Positions 8,225-15,784 are shown, numbered from the stretch's first letter. The stretch is 64,000 nucleotides of DNA from Lysinibacillus pakistanensis (GCF_030123245.1 NZ_CP126101.1:3780501-3844500); one strand, 5' to 3'. The notes: generated from the sequence alone by a model not told the origin. A program made the numbers and translations.

Positions 8225-8865
8225 ATACTCAACCTCCTATTAAATGATCTTTCCGATCTTTTAATATGTTAACGTGGTTTATTTTACCATGTTTTAAAGT
8301 TTTACACAAAATCTTAATGACTTAATCACACAACAAATAAGAACACTTCTAAGAAAAACTAACATTATGATTTTTATCAAATTATTTTGCGCTAAATTGT
8401 TTTCTCCAATCCTCGTAGCTCATAAACACACAACAACGCTTGGAGGCTTTACCTGTTTATGCGCTTTGTTAAAAGCTTGTTTGTAAGTAAACCCTAAATC
8501 AGACATGTAAGCATCATGCATTGTAGTCCCTGCCTCGTCTTACTCAGGCAGTTTTCCATTAACCATGTAAATCGTGTGGCAACGACTGTATGTCCATCAA
8601 TGCAATACCCCATAACCTCGGTGCTTTTGATCAAGATAAAAGTGAGGAATGAAGGTTGTAAAGTGCAAACTATGCACCTTTCGGCTGTGCACTCTTTGCA
8701 CATCGGGAATCCAAATTCGATTATTGTTCATAGTAGGTACCTGTCACGTATACTGTACGTTTCGACTTTTCATTGCCATAACTACAGGTTACTTTAATGT
8801 TATGTTATTATTATCCTAATTACATAATATAAACCAATACAAAATTAAATAATGATACAAAATTA
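8225..8865. other. Non-coding or decayed stretch
   Basis: No intact gene. On the minus strand short uninterrupted pieces appear (a frame through 8500-8620 with DGHTVVATRFTWLMEN, and MHDAYMSDLGFTYKQAFNKA at about 8455-8520). They lie in different frames and are broken by stops, so they look like a decayed gene of unknown type. The plus-strand frame at 8516-8797 has no ribosome site. Confidence 0.35.
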
Positions 8866-8880
8866 TTGAGGGGTATTAAC

Positions 8881-9417
8881 ATGAAGAGAAAAACAAAGGC
8901 GATTATCGTTATCATTGGAATATTGTTCACTTTTGGTGGAATTTTTGGTTACTTCAAATTCACCGAACAAATGGAGAAACCTGTTCCTGAAAAGGAAAAA
9001 GCAATTGTTGAACATGCTGGAGTAACGCTTGAAAATAAAATTGTTACAAAAGAAGAATTGCTTTATCCTGATAACTTAATAGAACACAAAGTGAACGAAG
9101 CCATCCATAGCATGTCTCACCAAAAAGTTGAAGCTAAAGTAAAATGGGGTCACACGCAAATAACACAGGCTAAAGTTGAACGATTGTTAGATGTAGCCAA
9201 AATGAACGATTATAAATATAAAGAGCTTTACGTTTCAATATTGGAAAGATGGTCAAAAGGTGATTTTTCTCATGCTGTAGAAGATCATAACGCAATTTGG
9301 GAGATACAAGGTGGTGATGAGTCAAGAAATTCAGGGAAAGCAATTCGTTTGCTATCGCCCGAGGAAGAACAAGCTTATATTGAACACAATTTAGCATCTG
9401 ACTTATATGATAAATAG
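8881..9417 (+). CDS. Membrane-anchored DUF6241-like protein
   Basis: 178 residues; ATG 8881 is preferred to 8866 because TTGAGGGG lies seven bases before it. One N-terminal transmembrane segment (about 7-27) is followed by an extracytoplasmic helical domain. Typical motifs are MSHQKVEAKVKWGHTQIT, ILERWSKGDFSHAVEDHN and LSPEEEQAYI, as I recall from Bacillus DUF6241 proteins. Function unknown. It is one of few intact genes in this part of the window. Confidence 0.75.
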   Translation: MKRKTKAIIVIIGILFTFGGIFGYFKFTEQMEKPVPEKEKAIVEHAGVTLENKIVTKEELLYPDNLIEHKVNEAIHSMSHQKVEAKVKWGHTQITQAKVERLLDVAKMNDYKYKELYVSILERWSKGDFSHAVEDHNAIWEIQGGDESRNSGKAIRLLSPEEEQAYIEHNLASDLYDK

Positions 9418-9469
9418 CACTCATTAAATTTTTCATTGCCACAACATAAAGATATTTCAATAAGCTGTT

Positions 9470-9633
9470 ATTGCAATATCACCTTTTTCGTAAAGATTTT
9501 TAGCGTATGCTCTACGTATGGCGTGAGCGTTGATATTTGGTAAATCATAACGCTTGGAATATTTGTTCAATTGTTTGCTTATGGCATTATTGGTTGATTT
9601 ACCATTTATACTCTCGCCTTTTTTGTTATGAAC
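9470..9633 (-). pseudogene. Tyrosine recombinase (integrase) fragment
   Basis: The minus strand reads NNAISKQLNKYSKRYDL, then NINAHAIRRAYAKNLYEKG. This is the box around the HxxR catalytic pair of phage-type tyrosine recombinases. There is no start, no N-terminal domain and no catalytic Tyr region. It differs from the integrase at 22210-22782, so it comes from a second element. Confidence 0.55.
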
Positions 9634-9689
9634 AAAAAATCATTACCTACTTCAAAATGCGAGCAGATTAAATTAATTTGCATGATTAA

Positions 9690-9851
9690 TATTTTGTACA
9701 TTCTCATCAAGAAGAAAATAAGAAATTAGAAGAACAAGAAATAGAACGAAAGAAGCAGGAAGAAATAAAACAACAAGAAGAACAAAAAAAGCTTGAGGAA
9801 GCACAAACAAAAAAATATATTTTGTTTAAATTAAAGGAGCTATTTTTATGA
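9690..9851 (+). pseudogene. Fragment of an E/K/Q-rich coiled-coil protein
   Basis: An open frame with no start codon reads EEQEIERKKQEEIKQQEEQK and ends in a TGA that overlaps the ATG of the acetyltransferase gene. The composition indicates a long charged helix, like the linker region of many phage or plasmid proteins. The coupled stop/start suggests the lost gene was once in an operon with the acetyltransferase gene. Confidence 0.4.
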
Positions 9852-10681
9852 TTTATAAATTAGATAAAAAAGACTACCCCAGAATAAAAGGATTGCTACA
9901 ATCTCCCGACCAAAAGAATGACCTAACATTAAATTCTATAATCAATGGTATGAATAGAGGAACAATTTATGTAGATAATCCTCAAGAGCCAAAAACAGCA
10001 CTGATAGATGTAACAGGAGTAATTAGTATTTTTATTGGAGATCCAACTAATAAAAAGTTTAATGATGATTTACGAGATTTTCTTGATAGTCAATTAAAAA
10101 TAGATACATATGAATCATGTGGTGGAACCTGGTTTATTGCAGTTGTGAAAGATGAAACATGGGAACAATTATTAGAAAATGTTATTGCAGATAGAGAATA
10201 TGAAAAAGATTATGAATGTTACTATCAATTTAATCCTGAAATTTTCTCTTCTTTAAAAGAGAAATACAAATCATTACCAGACAATTATCACATAAAAAAA
10301 ATTAATAAAGAAGTTATTGAGAATGATCCTGATGGAATTCTCTCTGAAGTATTGGAAGAGGTGTGGTATTCAATTGAAGACTTTAATACTTATGGACTTG
10401 GGTATTGTATCACAAAGGATAATAAAGTTTTAAGTGCATGTTATTCGTGTTGTGTGCATGAAAATAAACATGAAATTAGTGTAGAAACATATGATGAGAA
10501 GTACATGAATAAAGGATTAGCTACCTTAGTATGTTCTGCATATTTAGAGGATTGTATAAAAAATGGTTTAATGCCACAATGGTCAACAATGGAAACAAAT
10601 CTTGGATCTAAACGTTTAGCGAAAAAATTAGGCTTTGAATTTAAATCAAAACTAAAAACTTTGGAGTTTGAATGGCAATAG
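9848..10681 (+). CDS. GNAT family N-acetyltransferase
   Basis: 277 residues, ATG 9848, with AAAGGAGC (9833-9840) upstream. The N-terminal half resembles the extra domain of the GNAT_acetyltran (PF12746-like) group. The C-terminal half has the acetyl-CoA-binding pattern YDEKYMNKGLATLVCSAYLE, then WSTMETNLGSKRLAKKLGFE, standard for GNAT motif A and B. Cytosolic; substrate unknown. It lies in the prophage debris and has low GC like its neighbours, so it is probably cargo. Confidence 0.85.
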   Translation: MIYKLDKKDYPRIKGLLQSPDQKNDLTLNSIINGMNRGTIYVDNPQEPKTALIDVTGVISIFIGDPTNKKFNDDLRDFLDSQLKIDTYESCGGTWFIAVVKDETWEQLLENVIADREYEKDYECYYQFNPEIFSSLKEKYKSLPDNYHIKKINKEVIENDPDGILSEVLEEVWYSIEDFNTYGLGYCITKDNKVLSACYSCCVHENKHEISVETYDEKYMNKGLATLVCSAYLEDCIKNGLMPQWSTMETNLGSKRLAKKLGFEFKSKLKTLEFEWQ

Positions 10682-10824
10682 TTTATTGAGCGTCCAGCTT
10701 GAAAAATGAAAGGGATCTAATATTTAGTAGGAAGAATAGGTTATTGTTTTTTCTTAACAGACAATAAATATAAATATTTTTTCTTTATAGAATTTTTGCT
10801 TGGTGTTACCTTAAAACCATACCA
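10682..10824. other. Short AT-rich spacer
   Basis: Between the acetyltransferase gene and the intron remnant nothing is recognised. Confidence 0.5.
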
Positions 10825-11162
10825 ATCGAGTGGAGGGAGTGATTAGCTCCTGACCTCTCACACTACGTCGTACGGTTCCGTATAAGGCGGTTCAATTAAG
10901 ATGAATAACGCAAAGTTTCGTAACGACTTTGCAGACTTTTCAGCCTTGGCTTTCCCAGTATGAATTGCCGAGAGTTCTGTGTAATATGGGGCTTTTGAGA
11001 TGCGCCAGTATCCTTTTCCTTATGGAACTTTTAAACGAATGAGATTTCTGACTCTGGTTCGTGGTTTCTTCCAATTCTTCCAAGACATATTCGAAACCTT
11101 TTTTTAATCCAACTGTCTAATCTGTTGAATATTGAAGGTATGTCTGCGAGCGCAAAATATCC
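10825..11162 (-). mobile_element. Truncated group II intron, 3' end only
   Basis: The sequence matches the 3' end of the complete intron at 37176-39063, including the last ~290 bases of the reverse transcriptase gene (degraded, frame broken) and domains V and VI. It ends in the same CTCGAT. The 5' part is lost at the junction with a solo IS end at 11163. Confidence 0.75.
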
Positions 11163-11202
11163 CAAAAAATAAAATCTGTTTATCTAATAGGGAGCACATC
11201 AA
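11163..11202 (-). mobile_element. Solo end of the IS3-family element
   Basis: Bases 11173-11202 match the left inverted repeat of the IS at 16432-18118, read in the opposite orientation, at 27 of 30 positions. The other IS end and the transposase are absent. It joins the intron remnant to the start of a truncated endolysin gene. Confidence 0.65.
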
Positions 11203-11254
11203 TTAAACTATCTTGGTCTTTTTTTCTGCATGTTGTTGTTACGTTCACACTCAT
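11203..11254 (-). pseudogene. Endolysin 5' stub
   Basis: After the ATG overlapping the holin stop, the first codons read MSVNVTTTCR, like MTSVTTTCR at the start of the endolysin at 19139. The similarity then ends at the solo IS end. Confidence 0.5.
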
Positions 11255-11665
11255 TTCGCACTCCCCTCCCCTGATTTATCCTTTACGATTGCTAAAATGT
11301 TTTTAATAAAGTCAGCTGTTGGCAAGCCCATCTTTGTGCCATTTTCCGTTATAGAAATAAATTCGAGTACACAGAATGCAATGGCTGTTTTCATCACCTG
11401 GGTACTCGATACCTGGAATAACTAGTGCCAGTAAATACACTGAGCCAACTAGCATTAAGTAATAAATTTTTCGTATGATGCCGTTGAAACCAACACGACT
11501 ATTAAGGTTCTGATTAATGACGCCACTCATATTACCAGTCGCATAATCGAGAGCCATAAAAACGATTAAGACCGTTACAGCCATACCCACCCCATCCACT
11601 GAATAGGATACAAGTGTACCAATTACTTCAGCAATCCATTTGAGATAATAAAAAATCCACCACAA
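11251..11665 (-). pseudogene. Phage holin, frameshifted copy
   Basis: Near-identical to the holin at 19136-19540 (SYSVDGVGMAVTVLI, INQNLNSRVGFNGIIRKIYY). One extra base near 11390 shifts the frame after VIPGIEYPGDEN. The normal C-terminus (a GLPTADFIKNILAIV-like stretch) survives in another frame. The usual start and ribosome site are also replaced. Non-functional. Confidence 0.75.
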
Positions 11666-11704
11666 TTAATATGTTATTCTATGCGATTTTCAAAATATCT
11701 ATAA

Positions 11705-11752
11705 AAACAAAAAAACGCTCAAAACCCAGTATTCATAAGGTTTCAAGCGCTT
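11705..11752 (-). terminator. Orphan terminator beside the left att-like site
   Basis: On the minus strand an imperfect stem (AGCGCTTGAAACC with GGTTTTGAGCG) is followed by TTTTTTTGTTTTT. No minus-strand gene ends here; the gene at 12017 has its own terminator. It would fit the displaced original terminator of tRNA-Arg (see 11792-11803). Confidence 0.55.
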
Positions 11753-11791
11753 TTCACTTCGGTTAAAAATTAACCTTTAATTTGTAATGGA

Positions 11792-11803
11792 CGTCCCAGG
11801 AGG
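11792..11803. other. Putative left prophage attachment core
   Basis: CGTCCCAGGAGG is identical to 22877-22888, the 3' end of tRNA-Arg. Just inside it, an 11-bp repeat occurs twice (11846-11867, GTTTACCTTTT then GTTTACCTTAC). It mirrors a two-fold 11-bp repeat (22786-22807, GGGCACCTTTT then GGGCACTGAAT) inside the other core. The match is only 12 bases, so this is suggestive rather than proven. Confidence 0.45.
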
Positions 11804-11873
11804 ACATACCACAATGCTGATATATCAATGGTTAACAGCTATAATGTTTACCTTTTGTTTACCTTACTTTTTA

Positions 11874-11899
11874 GACCACCCATCACGGAGTGGTCTTTT
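11874..11899 (+). terminator. Hairpin terminator
   Basis: GACCAC and GTGGTC pair around a short loop and are followed by TTTTA. No plus-strand gene leads into it, so it may belong to the lost left end of the prophage. Confidence 0.4.
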
Positions 11900-11966
11900 A
11901 TGGATTATTCAGCTAAGCACAAGACATCGATAAACATCCTATTCGCATGTCAACAAACCATAAAAA

Positions 11967-12000
11967 ATAGCCCCCTTATCGAATAAATAAGAGGGCTTTA
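11967..12000 (-). terminator. Terminator of the 253-aa secreted protein gene
   Basis: Minus strand AGCCCTCTTATT pairs with AATAAGGGGGCT-like sequence and is followed by ATTTTTTA, 17 bases below the stop at 12017. Confidence 0.7.
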
Positions 12001-12016
12001 TATAATTCTTAATCTA

Positions 12017-12778
12017 TCACTTATCTCCAACTGGCTTTAGTGAATTCATTGGAAGATAAACAGCATTATCGAGTCTTCCTTCTAATTCATCGGTTACATA
12101 TATATAACCATTAATTTCATGATCATACCTTGAAAAAACAGTACTTCCCTTTTTCATAATTCTTTCAGTTTTAGATTCTTTTAATGGAACGCCCTTCCCC
12201 TCTTCATCTCTTGTTAGTTCATAACGTACACCTCTTTCTCTCGATATTGTCTCAGCGATTTTAAGGTCTGTACCAGGATACGTATAATTCAGTTGGAAAC
12301 TACCATCACCGCTATCGCCAAAAGTTATTAGTTGTCCATTTTTTGTATCTGAGAAAGAAATATCCCATTCACCGCTACGGAGGTAAAATCCGTAACTTCC
12401 CATACCATAATTACCATCACGATTAATAATAATATATGTTGGATTGTTATAGAAAGATGAACGAATTTCTATTGGTACTTCTTTGAAAACTACTAAATCC
12501 GTTGCTTGCACGCGATATTGCCCCATCTGGTAAAATATTTTGCCATCATATTTCTCAATATCATACGTTTTAAAGAAGTTATTTCGCTTAACCACTAAAG
12601 ATTCAAACGTACCATCTGAATTTTTCTTGTATACCTTAATGTCTTTTTTAAAGGTCATTTTCCCTGTTTGCCCTTTTACAACTTCTGCTCCATCATACAT
12701 CACTTTCGCTTCTGATTTTGTTGGATTTACTACTGCAAATACGAATGCTGCTAGTAACACAATAAATAATTTTTTCAT
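12017..12778 (-). CDS. Secreted protein of unknown function
   Basis: 253 residues, ATG 12778 with AGGAGGAG close upstream. A clear signal peptide ends at SEA (residues 22-24), with no lipobox, so it should be exported and released or cell-wall associated. The mature part is beta-rich with aromatic strands. Its last 75 residues (RGVRYELTRDEEGKG, then MKKGSTVFSRYDHEINGYIY) look like a small SH3-like unit. That unit is the part kept in the relic at 5043-5285. No family recognised. It sits just inside the putative left attachment core, where lysogenic-conversion genes are often found. Confidence 0.7.
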   Translation of the reverse strand: MKKLFIVLLAAFVFAVVNPTKSEAKVMYDGAEVVKGQTGKMTFKKDIKVYKKNSDGTFESLVVKRNNFFKTYDIEKYDGKIFYQMGQYRVQATDLVVFKEVPIEIRSSFYNNPTYIIINRDGNYGMGSYGFYLRSGEWDISFSDTKNGQLITFGDSGDGSFQLNYTYPGTDLKIAETISRERGVRYELTRDEEGKGVPLKESKTERIMKKGSTVFSRYDHEINGYIYVTDELEGRLDNAVYLPMNSLKPVGDK

Positions 12779-12908
12779 TATTCTCCTCCTACTCAGTTAT
12801 AAAAACATAATTTCTTAGTATTATATACCAGTAACTTAATATTCTATCAACGGATGTTAAAAACCCTACAAAAGTATAGTGTTTTTCCATAACATTATTT
12901 CCCCCCAT

Positions 12909-13792
12909 CTACCATTCTACCCAATTATCTAAATTATATGGTCTACTACCTATTGATTGTGGAAGGCTATCTCTTTCCTCTAACCAGTTATAGAAATGCA
13001 CAGGACGTTTTTTATATGTTGTTTCTTCTATATAAGATGAATTAATCGACTTACTATTTAAACGCTCTACAGCCCTACTATACGCCCCTACAAATACGGC
13101 TCTTAATGTACTAGTAACAGTTAGTACGCCTTCTTTAATGTCCATTGCTATCTTAAACAGGACGTTTTTAGCTCTAATGAAGTCAGGTGCATTTTGAACC
13201 TGAGCAGCTAATACAACCTTGTGCAATTCATCTTTCAAATTGTCTGCTAATGGCAGTGAGTGCATGAAATCAAACAACATTACCTGGTACTCGTTCATGT
13301 ATTCCTTAGCTGCTTCTTTTTCAGCATGTGCTGATTCATATACTTCCTGTAAATTGCTTGTTTTTAAAAGATTAAAAGAACTAGATGGTTGGTTTTCTGA
13401 AAAATGTCCAGTACCCTTGATACTACTAGCTTTATCGGCTGTCTCTCGTTGGGACACGCTCGATGGGACATAAGGTAAAATACGATAAATACTAGCCCCT
13501 TTGATGCCGTTTAATTTTGTACCTGGTACCTTTTCGATGATGCCTAATTCCTCTAACTTTTTAACGCTACGATAAACCGTCTTTGTACTGATCTCCAATG
13601 ATGTTGCAATGGTACTCGCTTTAAGATGGCATGCACCTGGATACTCTAATGAATGAGAAGCAAGCTTGAAAACGATGGCACTTCTGATTCTGTTAATTCA
13701 TAGTAGTGTACCGCCATGTGCTCTTCCACATGCTGGTCCATTTCTTGGACTGAATTGAATGTTTCGTATTGTGCTAAGTATTCAAATGCCAT
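12909..13792 (-). pseudogene. Winged-helix (HTH) regulator/replication-type protein, frameshifted
   Basis: The original start is ATG 13792, after GAGGTG, giving MAFEYLAQYETFNSVQEMDQ and onward to HYYELTESE. At about 13690 one base is missing, and the reading resumes as AIVFKLASHSLEYPGACHLK, then TIATSLEISTKTVYRSVKKL. That is a winged-helix DNA-binding domain of the kind found in plasmid and phage helix-turn-helix proteins. The C-terminal 229-codon open part carries no ribosome site. A degenerate copy of its 3' end lies at 5286-5455. If the frameshift is a sequencing error the gene would be intact. Confidence 0.65.
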
Positions 13793-13856
13793 CGTTTTCA
13801 CCTCACTTTCTAATTCCCGAACTTTTACGGATCCATTGGATGAATATTGTTCGTAT

Positions 13857-14033
13857 TTATTTAAATTCCTTACGTAAATTTTCTCGCACCTGCTTTACTT
13901 CCAAATTCGTCAACAGCCGATGATACCCCATAAGGCGTTTTAATCTTCGTTGATACTTGTTGACATCTGAAATTGCATCATGTTGTTTCATCTTCGTTTG
14001 AATATATTCATTACGTTGTTGGATGGTTTTCAA
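13857..14033 (-). CDS. Small basic protein, unknown
   Basis: 58 residues from TTG 14033, six bases after GAGGTG. That spacing and context are the same as for the HTH gene at 13792, so I prefer it to the GTG at 14075. The product is helical and rich in Lys, Arg and Gln (IQQRNEYIQTKMKQH, then YQRRLKRLMGYHRLL), suggesting nucleic-acid or protein contact. It is likely in one transcription unit with the genes at 14101 and 12909. Confidence 0.5.
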   Translation of the reverse strand: MKTIQQRNEYIQTKMKQHDAISDVNKYQRRLKRLMGYHRLLTNLEVKQVRENLRKEFK

Positions 14034-14100
14034 TTTGTTCACCTCACTAATATTTAAAAACTCAATCGAGAGCACTCAATGAATGCTCCCTGTTCAGTTT

Positions 14101-14247
14101 TTAAAAAGTAGGAATGTTAATTAATATTTCAATCATCATTTCTTTGTCATATTCAATTACATCTACTTCTAAATAAGCATGTTCAACAATCATCTTTTCG
14201 CGTAAAGCCTCTTCATTCATCATTTTTAGTTCTTCATATTTGTACAT
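14101..14247 (-). CDS. Small acidic protein, 48 aa
   Basis: ATG 14247 is eight bases after AAGGGGTG. The product begins MYKYEELKMMNEEALREKM and ends in ILINIPTF. Soluble, acidic, mostly helical. It lies between a zinc-ribbon remnant upstream and the 58-aa gene downstream, all on the minus strand. Unknown function. Confidence 0.5.
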   Translation of the reverse strand: MYKYEELKMMNEEALREKMIVEHAYLEVDVIEYDKEMMIEILINIPTF

Positions 14248-14261
14248 TTATTGCACACCCC

Positions 14262-14318
14262 TTAAAGTTCTTTTCCGCAGTCGTGACATACGCAAATAGC
14301 ATCTCCTGAACAAAGTTG
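14262..14318 (-). pseudogene. Zinc-ribbon tail cut by the lipoprotein cassette
   Basis: The minus strand reads CSGDAICVCHDCGKEL and stops, a typical C-x-C-x-x-C ending of a small phage or plasmid zinc-ribbon protein. Its upstream part is missing exactly where the shared lipoprotein promoter cassette (TTGTCTG...) begins. Confidence 0.45.
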
Positions 14319-14321
14319 TCT

Positions 14322-14386
14322 GTTTTTTTGTATGTACTTTTATCCCCTGATTTCCTAAAATGGAAATATAGAGGGAGGATTTAAAA
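14322..14386 (+). promoter_or_regulatory. Lipoprotein-cassette promoter and leader, copy 3
   Basis: TGTACT (14333-14338), 17 bases, TAAAAT (14356-14361) within ATTTCC/GGAAAT, then GAGGGAGG before ATG 14387. Almost identical to copy 1 from TTGTCTG onward. Confidence 0.55.
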
Positions 14387-15061
14387 ATGAAAAAATTAAT
14401 TTTTAGTGCAGCATTAGTATTAAGTCTTGGACTAGCAGGATGTGGAGAAGAAAAAACAAAAGAAGAACCAAGAAAAGAAGATACTAAAACACCTGTATCA
14501 GCTGAACAAAATGTACAAAAAGAAGAGAGTAAAACAGATGATAATGAAGTTAAAGAAGGTCCTTTAACAAAAGCAGGGCAATGGACAATGGATGGTCAAG
14601 ACAAAGTTACTTTGGTGAAAATCAAAGAGGTAAACCAAACATATAAACAAGGTCCTATCAATTTAACAATTGAATCCGTTAAATTATTACATCACTCAAA
14701 TGTTGCCGATGAAACAAAAGAATACTTAAAGAATGCAAATGGCAAAGATGTAACAGAATTGAATACAATTCAAGTGGTTTATAAAGTGGAAAATACAGTA
14801 GATGATAATGTTATGATGATGGCAATTGATACATTAACAACCGATACCAAAGCACAAATTCATAGCTATGATAATCTGGCAAGTTCTGATGACACAGGCA
14901 GTTATGCAGGACAAGTCATTGTAGAAGGCATGGCTATTTTCCCTTACTTCAACGGCACTTTAGAAGATATTAATACAATTTTCATTAATACGGGTATGAC
15001 ATTAAATAGCGATGCAGGTACAAGACTTGGGGATAGTCAACGTATCGAAATTGCTTTATAA
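14387..15061 (+). CDS. Lipoprotein with DUF5068/DUF4352-like C-terminal domain
   Basis: 224 residues. The signal peptide and lipobox LAGC (residues 16-19) match those of 5629 almost residue for residue. A charged linker to about residue 65 is followed by an immunoglobulin-like domain with NLTIESVKLL, LTTDTKAQIHSYDNL and VEGMAIFPYF. The pattern resembles Bacillus DUF5068/DUF4352 lipoproteins. The TTDTK-x-QI segment is shared with the lipoprotein at 3623. It should be anchored on the outer face of the membrane. A good terminator follows. Confidence 0.82.
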   Translation: MKKLIFSAALVLSLGLAGCGEEKTKEEPRKEDTKTPVSAEQNVQKEESKTDDNEVKEGPLTKAGQWTMDGQDKVTLVKIKEVNQTYKQGPINLTIESVKLLHHSNVADETKEYLKNANGKDVTELNTIQVVYKVENTVDDNVMMMAIDTLTTDTKAQIHSYDNLASSDDTGSYAGQVIVEGMAIFPYFNGTLEDINTIFINTGMTLNSDAGTRLGDSQRIEIAL

Positions 15062-15074
15062 ATAAAAACGAATT

Positions 15075-15100
15075 AGTCACTCAAATGAGTGGCTTTTTTT
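15075..15100 (+). terminator. Terminator of the 224-aa lipoprotein gene
   Basis: AGTCACTCA and TGAGTGGCT form the stem, followed by seven T residues. A worn version (TCACTCAGCGGCTTTTTAA) follows the lipoprotein gene that ends at 4633. Confidence 0.8.
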
Positions 15101-15144
15101 GATGAAAAAAATTAGCAAAACAGGAAAATAAATATAAAAAAGTA

Positions 15145-15173
15145 TTGATTTTATATATACCTTGGTATATAAT
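15145..15173 (+). promoter_or_regulatory. Strong promoter with palindromic operator
   Basis: TTGATT (15145-15150), 17 bases, TATAAT (15168-15173). A perfect 8-bp inverted repeat TATATACC-TT-GGTATATA (15154-15171) fills the spacer and enters the -10 box, an ideal place for a dimeric repressor. It is followed by AAAGGAGGTGA and a 48-aa gene at 15200. Confidence 0.65.
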
Positions 15174-15199
15174 TAAAGTATAGAAAGGAGGTGAACAAA

Positions 15200-15346
15200 A
15201 TGGATTACGATAAGATTCTAGCTTACCTAGTAACTATCGCAACAATCGCAAACTTGCTTACAAGTACAGCGAAAAACATAAGCGATATGAAAAGTAAGAA
15301 AAAACAAAAGCGACGCCCCTCTAGCAAGAAGAAACGTCGCAAATAG
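15200..15346 (+). CDS. 48-aa membrane protein with very basic tail
   Basis: ATG 15200 has a consensus AAAGGAGGTGA site and a near-consensus promoter. Residues 6-22 are hydrophobic (ILAYLVTIATIANLL). The last 17 residues are almost all Lys, Arg and Ser (KKKQKRRPSSKKKRRK). The layout, with strong expression signals, an operator and a tiny membrane peptide, would suit a phage- or plasmid-borne regulatory or toxic peptide, but no family is recognised and this is inference. Confidence 0.6.
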   Translation: MDYDKILAYLVTIATIANLLTSTAKNISDMKSKKKQKRRPSSKKKRRK

Positions 15347-15353
15347 TCAAAGC

Positions 15354-15375
15354 GAAGGAGGTTAGCCCCTCCTTC
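15354..15375 (+). terminator. Hairpin after the 48-aa gene
   Basis: GAAGGAGG pairs perfectly with CCTCCTTC around TTAGCC, followed by CCTTTAATCTTAT. The U-tract is weak. One arm is itself a Shine-Dalgarno-like sequence. Confidence 0.45.
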
Positions 15376-15403
15376 CCTTTAATCTTATCATATCCTCATC
15401 ATT

Positions 15404-15577
15404 ATGAAAAATATTGGCTATGTTGTTGCTTTAGCATTAGCGTTGTATATCTTAACTGATATGGTTAATTGGCATGAACCAAAGTTTTTTGATTACTTCA
15501 TGATTGTGGCATACTCTATTTGTTTCATATTAGTAATAATTAATATCGTTCTGTACTTTAAGAAAAGGAGAGGTTAA
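15404..15577 (+). CDS. 57-aa membrane protein, possibly prophage
   Basis: The frame MKNIGYVVALALALYILTDM... to YFKKRRG has two hydrophobic segments (about 3-18 and 30-50) and ends one base before the next gene. It lacks a recognisable ribosome site; the GGAGG upstream is trapped in the hairpin at 15354-15375. Short spacing to the next gene and the membrane pattern argue for a real gene, the missing site argues against. Confidence 0.4.
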   Translation: MKNIGYVVALALALYILTDMVNWHEPKFFDYFMIVAYSICFILVIINIVLYFKKRRG

Positions 15578-15775
15578 ATGTTGACTGACAAAAAAACATC
15601 TGAAGCTCAAAAGCGTGCTACACAAGCTTATCGAGAAAAAAATCGTGAAAAAACACGTAAACAATCAGCTAAGAGTGCAGCTAAAACTTACATTAATAAA
15701 TATTGTGAGTTAGACGATTTAACGGAATTAAAGCAGCTGATAGACGCTAGAGAAAAGGAATTACAAGGTGAATAA
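15578..15775 (+). CDS. Small phage-type basic protein
   Basis: 65 residues; AAAGGAGAGG precedes overlapping ATG/TTG candidates (15578 or 15581). The N-terminal half is Lys/Arg-rich (QAYREKNREKTRKQSAKSAA), the C-terminal half an acidic helix ending in LKQLIDAREKELQGE. Short proteins with this AQK...YREKNREK pattern are common in Firmicute phages and resemble ribbon-helix-helix-like accessory proteins. Function unknown. Confidence 0.6.
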   Translation: MLTDKKTSEAQKRATQAYREKNREKTRKQSAKSAAKTYINKYCELDDLTELKQLIDAREKELQGE

Positions 15776-15784
15776 TAACACTAA

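Noticed and set aside
8494..8797. Overlapping frames on both strands around 8.5-8.8 kb
   Set aside because: Neither has a ribosome site; they look like a decayed segment rather than genes.
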